From contig DGEY01000063.1 of the NCBI GenBank assembly GCA_002391385.1, forward strand, positions 1,865-8,319: a stretch of DNA of 6,455 nt, read 5' to 3'. Each line of letters opens with the position of its first letter. Within the stretch, counting starts at the first letter, position 1. The notes beneath the pieces are model-generated. The model was not told the DNA's origin. It worked only from the letters and a program-made list of their open reading frames with translations, and made no database searches. The position numbers and the translations under genes were made by a program. Positions 1-5,237 of this stretch are shown here, piece by piece. The stretch is from Firmicutes bacterium UBA3914 (GTDB lineage Bacteria; Bacillota; Limnochordia; Darwinibacteriales; Darwinibacteriaceae).

Positions 1-359
1 TGACTGCGGGGCAGGTGGGGCAGGAGTGGCGAGCGGCTTAGGGCTTGGTGAATGGTCAGTTTGTCGAAGCGGGTGACATGGTTGAAGACCTTGTTTTTTC
101 CCACCAGGAGTTCCAGGCGGTTTACCACTTGGGGCTTGGGGCCGTAGAAGCGGTTATAAAACGCCCTGGGCAGGGGCACAGTGGCCAGCTGCCAGCTGGC
201 ACCATCCCAAACCAGGGCCTCCACCTCTTCAGTTGACCAGTTGATGCGCCGGGGCGTGACGATGGCCAGTTCCACGCCGAGTCTCGATGCGGGCCCCCCA
301 TAGGCGGGGATGGGCTGGAAAAAGGGAGTGAGCAGACCGATGCGCCTTTGTTCAGCCAT
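1..359 (-). CDS. YheC/YheD-family endospore coat-associated ATP-grasp protein, N-terminal part (runs off the left edge)
   Basis: The gene reads leftward from an ATG at 359-357. Its 119 visible codons have no stop, so the C-terminal part lies outside the window. A GGAGG (371-367) sits 7 nt before the ATG and supports this start. The protein opens with IGLLTPFF, then has a VTPRRINW segment (residues 34-41), a WDGASWQ turn (51-57), AFYNRFYG (66-73), and VFNHVTRFDK followed by a leucine-rich stretch ending in LPHLPRS (91-119). The series of a beta-strand ending in P..I.W, a VWDG turn, a YNR motif, an FN...DK motif and a terminal LP is the N-terminal signature of the YheC/YheD family. Members are ATP-grasp proteins associated with the Bacillus spore coat, but their reaction is unknown. 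The ATP-binding lobes would lie off the window. The helix usually found between the first strand and the VTP strand looks short here. The family call is by motif recall, not alignment. Confidence 0.85.
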   Translation of the reverse strand, partial: MAEQRRIGLLTPFFQPIPAYGGPASRLGVELAIVTPRRINWSTEEVEALVWDGASWQLATVPLPRAFYNRFYGPKPQVVNRLELLVGKNKVFNHVTRFDKLTIHQALSRSPLLPHLPRS

Positions 360-361
360 GG

Positions 362-398
362 CAGTACCTCCAAGGAGCTTAATTGATCCATAGTACTG
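362..398 (-). promoter_or_regulatory. Possible SD-sequestering hairpin in the leader of the YheC/YheD gene
   Basis: In the minus-strand leader, CAGTAC (398-393) is complementary to GTACTG (367-362). Directly inside the right arm, CTC and GAG can pair around a CTTG tetraloop, leaving a bulge of about 15 nt on the left. The right arm GAGGTACTG contains most of the GGAGG ribosome binding site, so the fold would hide it. The complementarity is visible in the sequence. Formation in RNA and any regulatory effect are inference, because the 6-bp outer stem is short and the bulge is large. Confidence 0.3.
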
Positions 399-523
399 TC
401 CAGCCGGCGGGCTGCCCTAGCGTACCGTTCCCGATTCTCGCCGGTGGGCTTTGCAATCAGTACTCCAGGGCCATGGCTCTCCACCGGCCCCGCTCATATA
501 GTGGGGAAGAAGGAGGGATGAGC

Positions 524-775
524 ATGGGTGTGAGAAATCTCTGCTGTCGCTGCCCAGAAGCGTGGGCCAACTTCATCAACCGCTGGGTTTTTGTACTGCT
601 CACCAATGATGATCAGTTTCTGATGGATACTCAATGGCAGCTGAGGCAGGTGCAGGAGACCTATCTCGTGCTGCGGCGTCCAGTGGCCGATCTGGATGGG
701 TGGCAGAGGGTGGCCATTCCTTGCCAGCACATCGCCGCTTTGGTGGAAGCGCCGCCACCGCCGCTTGCCGTGTAG
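524..775 (+). CDS. Small hypothetical protein (83 aa), possibly a small beta-barrel
   Basis: The reading frame is open well upstream, but the ribosome binding site AAGGAGG (510-516) fixes the start. The ATG at 524 lies 7 nt after it, while the ATG at 518 is only 1 nt away. I do not recognise the protein. It begins with a Cys-rich stretch (NLCCRCPEAW, residues 5-14). It then alternates hydrophobic and polar residues as in beta-strands: WVFVLLTNDDQF (21-32), a WQL-containing strand (38-40), TYLVLRRP (46-53) and WQRVAIPCQHIAALVEA (60-76). It ends in a proline run. The order strand, polar turn, strand, strand ending in YLVL, then a strand with an IP..HIAAL motif resembles Sm-like and other small beta-barrels, including small spore-associated proteins such as the DUF2642 type. 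That is only a fold-level impression. The gene is divergent from the spore-coat gene and converges on the methionine gamma-lyase gene. The clean ribosome binding site and protein-like composition argue that it is real. Confidence 0.6.
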   Translation: MGVRNLCCRCPEAWANFINRWVFVLLTNDDQFLMDTQWQLRQVQETYLVLRRPVADLDGWQRVAIPCQHIAALVEAPPPPLAV

Positions 776-874
776 GGCCAAAGAGAAGGCCCCGGGAAGT
801 CCATCCTAGGCGATAGATTTCCTGTCTCTGGACCTCCCTTGCATCTAATACAGCGACTACTATTATTAGTGTAG

Positions 875-903
875 AAACACCACCAGCTTTGTGCTGGTGG
901 TGT
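875..903 (-). terminator. Rho-independent terminator of the methionine gamma-lyase gene
   Basis: A perfect 11-bp inverted repeat (ACACCACCAGC at 877-887, GCTGGTGGTGT at 893-903) encloses a 5-nt loop. Read on the minus strand, it begins 6 nt after the TAA stop of the methionine gamma-lyase gene and is followed by a short TTT then CTAC. The T-tract is brief, but the stem is long and GC-rich. On the plus strand the stem is followed by CGCTCTTT, so it may also stop transcripts of the small gene that ends at 775. Bidirectional use is inferred from the convergent arrangement. Confidence 0.8.
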
Positions 904-909
904 CGCTCT

Positions 910-2109
910 TTAGGCTAGGGTATCCAGGACCGCCTGGAGATCCCGGATGATGTCTTCCGGATCCTCCAGGCCCACCGATAACCGCACCAGGCCGTCGGAA
1001 ATGCCGCACTTGGCCCGTTCCTCCGGTGGGTAAGTGGAATGGGTCATGGAGGCTGGGTGCTGGATGAGGGTTTCCGTATCGCCCAAGCTCACCGCCAGGG
1101 TGCACAGCTTGACGTTGTTCATGAGGGTCACCCCCGCTTCCACGCCTCCCTTCAGTTCGAAGGAGATCATGCCGCCGGGCAGGCGCATTTGCTTTTGGGC
1201 CAACTCCCGCTGGGGGAAACTGGCCAGCCCCGGGTAGTAAACCGCGCCCACAGCCGGGTGGCTTTCCAGGAACTGCGCCACCTGCTGGGCACTCGCGCAG
1301 TGCCGCTCCATGCGCAGGGCCAAAGTCTTCAGGCCCCGGCAGACCAAGTAGGCATCGAAGGGGCTGAGTACCGCGCCTGTTATATCTTTGATCCCATAGT
1401 AGCGGACCTGATCGATGAACTCCTTGCTGCCCACAACGAGGCCGGCAATCACATCACCATGGCCATTTAGGTACTTAGTGGCGGAGTGCAGCACCACATC
1501 TGCCCCCAGCTCCAGGGGCCTCTGCAGGTAAGGTGTACAGTAGGTATTATCCACAAAAACCATACAGCCTGGGATCTCATGGGCCAGCTGGCTGATGCCT
1601 TCGATATCGGCGATGGTCATGGTGGGGTTAGCCGGGCTTTCTAGATAGACTACCTTAGTATTAGGCCTCAGTGCCCTGCGCACCGCCTCCAGATCGGAGA
1701 CATCCACAAAAGTGGTCTCAATTCCGTATTTGCTGGCCCCGTGACTTAAGAACGCAAAAGTGCAGCCGTAAAGCGCTTGGCCCGCCACCACGTGATCCCC
1801 CGGTTCCAGGGCGGTCCAGAGGGCTGAGGTAATGGCACCCATCCCTGAGCCGGTGGCCAGGGCCGCCTCACCCCCTTCCAGCAGGGCGACTTTGCGCTCC
1901 AGCTCCGCGGCGTTGGGGTTACCCAAGCGGGTATAAATGTAACCCTCCTCTTCCAGCGCGAACCTTCTTGCTCCCTGCTGGGCGGATTCGAACACAAAGG
2001 TGGAAGCTTGGTAAATAGGGGTAACCAGCGCTCCAGCTGCATTTTTCTCCTGTCCTCCGTGAATGGCCTTGGTGGAAAAACCCATCATCTCATACTCTTT
2101 GGTCATCAT
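910..2109 (-). CDS. mgl: Methionine gamma-lyase (PLP-dependent, Cys/Met metabolism family)
   Basis: A cytosolic PLP enzyme predicted to cleave L-methionine to methanethiol, ammonia and 2-oxobutanoate (EC 4.4.1.11). Its 399 aa match the usual length of about 400. Residues characteristic of the methionine gamma-lyase subgroup are all visible: Y59 and R61 in YTRLGNP (phosphate binding from the neighbouring subunit), Y114 and C116 in LYGCTF (the active-site Cys typical of this subgroup), D187 in VDNTY, K212 in SATKYLNGHGD (Schiff-base lysine), K241-D242 in GIKDITGAVLS, and R376 in LVRLSVGLED (carboxylate binding). Cystathionine gamma-synthase and gamma-lyase usually lack this Cys and KD combination, so methionine gamma-lyase is preferred. 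Activity on homocysteine or cysteine is also possible. GGAGG (2118-2114) lies 4 nt before the first ATG and 7 nt before a second ATG at 2106-2104, which may be the true start. It is a single-gene transcript with its own -10 box and terminator, and its leader of about 24 nt is too short for a SAM riboswitch or T-box. Confidence 0.9.
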   Translation of the reverse strand: MMTKEYEMMGFSTKAIHGGQEKNAAGALVTPIYQASTFVFESAQQGARRFALEEEGYIYTRLGNPNAAELERKVALLEGGEAALATGSGMGAITSALWTALEPGDHVVAGQALYGCTFAFLSHGASKYGIETTFVDVSDLEAVRRALRPNTKVVYLESPANPTMTIADIEGISQLAHEIPGCMVFVDNTYCTPYLQRPLELGADVVLHSATKYLNGHGDVIAGLVVGSKEFIDQVRYYGIKDITGAVLSPFDAYLVCRGLKTLALRMERHCASAQQVAQFLESHPAVGAVYYPGLASFPQRELAQKQMRLPGGMISFELKGGVEAGVTLMNNVKLCTLAVSLGDTETLIQHPASMTHSTYPPEERAKCGISDGLVRLSVGLEDPEDIIRDLQAVLDTLA

Positions 2110-2139
2110 TTCCCCTCCGTATTACATCCTGTTAACTTC

Positions 2140-2145
2140 ATTATA
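2140..2145 (-). promoter_or_regulatory. Candidate -10 box for the methionine gamma-lyase gene
   Basis: The minus strand reads TATAAT (2145-2140), a perfect sigma-A -10 hexamer in an AT-rich patch. It lies about 30 nt before the ATG, leaving a leader of roughly 24 nt. No good -35 box is seen at 16-18 nt spacing: the hexamer there is TTTCCC (2168-2163). There is no TGn extension. The promoter may therefore depend on an activator, or the -10 match may be partly fortuitous. Confidence 0.5.
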
Positions 2146-2282
2146 CACTATTGTAACAACAGGGGAAAGGACCCTGGGGACAAGGGGAGATCTTTCTTTC
2201 GAAAATCGTCGGTGCACAAAACAGGAAACAGCCGTTCGGGGTCGAAGTAGCCTGGAAAGAACGCATGGCAGGGGGTCTTGTC

Positions 2283-2957
2283 ATGTTTATGCAGATCGAT
2301 CCCCTCTGGCGGGAGGCCTTTGCCCTGGCCTGGGAGGCCTTTTGCCGGGGGAATGTCCCTGTGGGCTGCTTGATTGTCAATGGAGCTGGACAGGTGGTGG
2401 CCCGGGGTCAAAACGCCATCTTTGATGACCATACCGTTACTCCCTTAGCCGGAACGGATCTGGCCCATGCGGAGATGGTGGCCTTGAGCAGATTAAGGAT
2501 AGCTGAGCATAATACCACTGATTACACACTGTATACCACCCTGGAGCCCTGTCCCATGTGTTTCGGTGCCATCGCCATGACGGGCCTGAAACAGGTTCGC
2601 TACGCAGCTCGGGATGGCGTGGCTGGCTCGGCGGTTTTGAGCAGGGCAACGCCTTACCTGGTGGGTAAGCGGATCACTCTGCTTTGGGAAGAGTCTCCCC
2701 TGGAAGTGTTTCAAATCGCTCTTTCCACCGCCTTTGAACTGGAGCGACAGCACCCCAAGCAGCAGAGGACCTTGGGCGCCTGGCGCGCCCACTGCCCGGC
2801 GGGGGTGCAGGTGGGAGGGGATCTTTTTGCCCAGGGTTATTTTTCCACAGCTGTGCGGGACCGCTGGCCAGTGGAGCAGGTGTACGCCGAGGTGATGGCG
2901 AATCTGACCGCAAAGTCTGGAGCGGAGGCGGCCGCCGGCTTAGGCGAGGTGGATTAG
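2283..2957 (+). CDS. Nucleoside/cytidine-deaminase-fold protein with C-terminal extension
   Basis: A zinc-dependent deaminase of the CDA/TadA superfamily, 224 aa from the ATG at 2283. That start follows AGGGGG (2270-2275) by 7 nt. An ATG at 2265 would add six residues but has only a weak ribosome binding site. The core shows VPVGCLIVN (25-33), VVARGQN (38-44), the HAE motif at 62-64 (H62 zinc ligand, E64 proton shuttle) and TLEPCPMC (86-93; C90 and C93 zinc ligands), so the active site is complete. It differs from tRNA adenosine deaminase TadA: N44 to H62 spans 18 residues rather than about 11, the DPTAHAE context is replaced by LAGTDLAHAE, and about 100 residues follow the core (roughly 120-224) against a much shorter tail in TadA. 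A free base, nucleoside or other amino-heterocycle is therefore a likelier substrate than tRNA, but it cannot be named. It is the first gene of a tight plus-strand operon. I found no convincing promoter in the gap before it. Confidence 0.85.
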   Translation: MFMQIDPLWREAFALAWEAFCRGNVPVGCLIVNGAGQVVARGQNAIFDDHTVTPLAGTDLAHAEMVALSRLRIAEHNTTDYTLYTTLEPCPMCFGAIAMTGLKQVRYAARDGVAGSAVLSRATPYLVGKRITLLWEESPLEVFQIALSTAFELERQHPKQQRTLGAWRAHCPAGVQVGGDLFAQGYFSTAVRDRWPVEQVYAEVMANLTAKSGAEAAAGLGEVD

Positions 2958-2958
2958 C

Positions 2959-3672
2959 TTGAGAGCGGTGCTGTTTGATCTGGATGGAACTTTGCTGCCC
3001 ATGGATATGGATCTTTTCCTCCAGGAATACCTGGGAGAGCTGGCCCTGAAGGCCGCCGCCTGCGGCTATGAACCTGATAAGTTGGTGGATGTGGTCATGG
3101 CCGGGGTGGAAGCCATGATCGCAAACGATGGGTCCATGACTAACGAAGAGCGCTTCTGGCAGCTGTTCCTCTCCCGTTTCGGCGGGGAGCAGGAGGACCA
3201 TCTCCAGATGTTTGAAGACTTTTACCGCAACGAGTTTCGCGGGCTGGCCCGGATTGTCCAGCCCTGCCCCTGGGCCCGCCGGGCAGTGCAGCTGTTGAAG
3301 GCCAAAGGCTATCCCTTAGTGCTGGCCACCAATCCTCTCTTTCCCCGGATGGCTACCCTGGAGAGGGTGGCCTGGGCAGGTTTAGATCCGGCGGATTTTG
3401 TGCTGATCACAACCTTCGAGAACTGCCGTTTCACCAAGCCCAACCCCGGTTACTTCCTGGAGATCCTGGAGGTGATCGGTGCCCAGGGGCAGGAGTGCCT
3501 GATGGTGGGTAACGATCTGGTGGAAGATCTGCCCGCTGTGCAGCTGGGTATGGAGCTGTTCTTGGTCACCGACAACCTGATCAATCCCCAGGGCATGGAC
3601 TATTCCCACATCGCCCATGGAAGCCGCCAAGAATTGGTGGAGTATTTAGCCAAACTGCCAGATAGGAAGTGA
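2959..3672 (+). CDS. HAD-superfamily hydrolase (phosphatase-like)
   Basis: A cytosolic haloacid-dehalogenase-fold hydrolase of 237 aa, most likely a phosphatase on a small phosphorylated metabolite. All four HAD motifs are present: motif I DLDGTLL with nucleophile D7 and acid/base D9, motif II T124-N125 in LATNP, motif III K160 in FTKPNPGYF, and motif IV GNDLVED with D186 and D190 for Mg2+ binding. The segment between motifs I and II (about 15-100) is a helical C1-type cap, as in subfamily I enzymes (phosphoglycolate phosphatase, 5'-nucleotidase-like). The TTG start at 2959 is chosen because GAGGTGG (2946-2952) lies 6 nt upstream and DLDGT must sit at the N-terminus. It starts 1 nt after the stop of the deaminase gene, so translational coupling is likely. 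The substrate cannot be inferred from sequence. Confidence 0.9.
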   Translation: MRAVLFDLDGTLLPMDMDLFLQEYLGELALKAAACGYEPDKLVDVVMAGVEAMIANDGSMTNEERFWQLFLSRFGGEQEDHLQMFEDFYRNEFRGLARIVQPCPWARRAVQLLKAKGYPLVLATNPLFPRMATLERVAWAGLDPADFVLITTFENCRFTKPNPGYFLEILEVIGAQGQECLMVGNDLVEDLPAVQLGMELFLVTDNLINPQGMDYSHIAHGSRQELVEYLAKLPDRK

Positions 3673-3676
3673 TGCC

Positions 3677-4300
3677 GTGTCTAGGATTTACGATCTCAGC
3701 CATCCCTATCAGCACCAAATGCCGGTTTACCCAGGGGACGATCCGGTTGTGCTGCGGGAAAAGCGCAGCGCGGCCAAAGACGGGTACACCCTCTATGCCC
3801 TCCAGACCGGCTTGCATGCCGGAACTCACCTGGATGCCCCCCTGCATTTTTTAGCCGAGGGCAGGATGATTGCCGATCTGCCCCTGGATCTGTTTGCAGG
3901 CAGAGGGCGCCTTTTGGATGTGCGGGGTGAGGATCCCATCAGGTACCGGGCTGAGTACGGAAGTTTAGTTGGCGAGGATGACGTTGTCCTGCTCTGGACC
4001 GGCCACAGCGCAGCTTGGGGTACAGCAGCTTACTTCCAGCAGCACCCCACGGTCCACGAAGAACTGGCCCGCTTTTTCGTTCAGCGCAGGATCAAGCTTC
4101 TAGGCATGGATCTGCCTTCCCCCGATGGTCCTCCATTCCTGGTCCACAAGACCCTGCTGGGTGCGGGAATTCCCCTGTTGGAGAATCTAACCAATCTGGA
4201 ACAGCTTGAGCAGCTGTCCAGCTTTGAGGTGATAGCCTTTCCCCTCAAGATCTGCGCGGAGGGCTGCCCCGTGCGGGCAGTGGCCAGAGTTTTAGCTTAA
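3677..4300 (+). CDS. Cyclase-family metal-dependent hydrolase (kynurenine-formamidase-like)
   Basis: A 207-aa member of the cyclase family (PF04199), which includes bacterial kynurenine formamidase (KynB), isatin hydrolase and several lactone or amide hydrolases. The hallmark HAGTHLDAPLHF (47-58) carries the metal ligands H47, H51 and D53 and the catalytic H57. MDLPSPD (144-150), H157 and the LLENL segment with E169 match the second half of the active site. The N-terminal YDLSHPY and MPVYPGD (15-21) are also typical. The start is the GTG at 3677, with AGGAAG (3664-3669) 7 nt upstream, and the gap to the HAD gene's TGA is 4 nt. No tryptophan or kynurenine pathway gene lies in the window, so a general amide, lactone or imide hydrolase is as likely as KynB itself. 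The family call is firm; the substrate is open. Confidence 0.88.
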   Translation: MSRIYDLSHPYQHQMPVYPGDDPVVLREKRSAAKDGYTLYALQTGLHAGTHLDAPLHFLAEGRMIADLPLDLFAGRGRLLDVRGEDPIRYRAEYGSLVGEDDVVLLWTGHSAAWGTAAYFQQHPTVHEELARFFVQRRIKLLGMDLPSPDGPPFLVHKTLLGAGIPLLENLTNLEQLEQLSSFEVIAFPLKICAEGCPVRAVARVLA

Positions 4301-4313
4301 GGAGGAGAACAAC

Positions 4314-5228
4314 ATGGAACGGGCCTACGCATGGCTGCGGCGCTACGGCCGCCCGCTGGAGCTTGCCCTGTGGGAGTATTTCTTCAGCGGCGGCCCCAAG
4401 GAGAATGTGCTCAGGTGTCTGGCCGCTTTTCAGAATGCGGATGGGGGATTCGGGCACGGCCTAGAGCCGGACTTTTGGCTGCCCCGCTCTTCACCCATGG
4501 CCAGCTGGATGGCTGGCCAGATCTTAGTGGATATCCAGGCTGACCCCGAGGAGGGCATTGTGCGCAGGCTCCGGGACTACCTCCTCGGGGCCAAACAGGT
4601 ACAGCCGGGTATGTGGCCCTCGGTTCTTCCGGAAAACAACGCTTATCCCCACGCTCCCTGGTGGGAGTGGACGGAAGCTGCCCAGCAGGATTGGATGTTT
4701 AACCCCAGTGTGGAGCTGGCAGCCTTTCTGATCCACTGGTCCGGCGGGGAGGGACCTGAAGCTGACCTCGGCTGGTCCTCTCTGGGGGCGGCCTGTGAGT
4801 ACCTGCTGGAAGCGGAGAGTGTGGAGTGGCACGGCTTGAAAAACTACTGGCAGTGTCTGAAGCTGCTCCGGCCCTTCAAGGAGAGGTTCCCCGGGGAGGT
4901 GGGCTGTTCCTTTGGGGAAGTGGAAGCGCAGGCGAGGGCTCTGATCCTGGAAGTGATCGATCGTGATCTGGCCAGTTGGGGAAAGAGCTACAAGCCCTTA
5001 CCTCTGGACTTTGTGAAAAGTCCCGCTGACCCCCTCTATCCAGAACTTAAGCCTCTGGTGGAGGAAAACCTCCGCGTTTATCTGCGGGATCGGGATGAAG
5101 ACGGGATCTGGGATATCACCTGGGGTTGGCAGCACTATCCGGAAGAGTTTGCCGTGGCCCGCCGGTACTGGCAGGGGATTTTGGCGGTGGAACGGTACCG
5201 GGTGCTCAACGCTTTTGGCTCTCTGTGA
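4314..5228 (+). CDS. Conserved hypothetical protein with alpha-toroid (prenyltransferase / terpene-cyclase-like) repeats
   Basis: A soluble protein of 304 aa without signal peptide or membrane segment. The ATG follows GGAGG (4301-4305) by 8 nt, and the upstream gene stops 13 nt before it. Two stretches look like alpha/alpha-toroid (QW-type) repeats: FQNADGGFGHGLEPDF (39-54) near the N-terminus, and DEDGIWDITWGW (261-272) near the C-terminus, followed by helical WQGILAVERYRVLNAFG. The protein is rich in Trp and Tyr, with clusters such as APWWEW (114-119). This pattern is known from squalene/terpene cyclases, protein prenyltransferase beta subunits and related uncharacterised bacterial proteins. 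I recognise it as belonging to the last group. A class II cyclase DxDD motif is absent (the nearest is DRDED, 259-263), and prenyltransferase zinc ligands cannot be identified with confidence. Enzymatic activity is therefore unproven. It directly precedes a Ste24-type protease gene. Confidence 0.75.
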   Translation: MERAYAWLRRYGRPLELALWEYFFSGGPKENVLRCLAAFQNADGGFGHGLEPDFWLPRSSPMASWMAGQILVDIQADPEEGIVRRLRDYLLGAKQVQPGMWPSVLPENNAYPHAPWWEWTEAAQQDWMFNPSVELAAFLIHWSGGEGPEADLGWSSLGAACEYLLEAESVEWHGLKNYWQCLKLLRPFKERFPGEVGCSFGEVEAQARALILEVIDRDLASWGKSYKPLPLDFVKSPADPLYPELKPLVEENLRVYLRDRDEDGIWDITWGWQHYPEEFAVARRYWQGILAVERYRVLNAFGSL

Positions 5229-5237
5229 GGTGAAAAC

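Noticed and set aside
259..263. DRDED (residues 259-263 of the toroid protein; coordinates here are residue numbers) considered as the class II terpene cyclase DxDD motif
   Set aside because: The fourth position is Glu rather than Asp and the surrounding residues do not match cyclases, so a cyclase assignment is not supported.
122..484. Long minus-strand open frame of 120 codons covering the YheC/YheD start region
   Set aside because: It is an overlapping alternative frame. The frame from 359 has a good ribosome binding site and clear family motifs, while this one gives low-complexity Pro/Ser/Arg-rich protein.
495..502. CATATAGT just upstream of the 83-aa gene, matching the sigma-E/sigma-K -10 pattern CATAnnnT
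   Set aside because: No matching -35 element is visible at the required spacing, and the implied transcript start would fall almost on the ribosome binding site. One degenerate octamer is weak evidence.
845..869. CTAATA and TATTAG inverted repeat upstream of the terminator hairpin
   Set aside because: The arms are 6 bp and AT-rich with a 13-nt loop, too weak to call a separate structure.
2144..2155. TACA-N4-TGTA inverted repeat in the gap between the methionine gamma-lyase and deaminase genes, considered as a repressor operator
   Set aside because: The arms are only 4 bp and do not extend outward, so chance occurrence in AT-rich DNA is likely.
2110..2282. Search for a riboswitch, T-box or plus-strand promoter in the divergent gap
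   Set aside because: No conserved riboswitch or T-box core was recognised, and plus-strand -35/-10 candidates (for example TTACAT with TACACT) match the consensus poorly.
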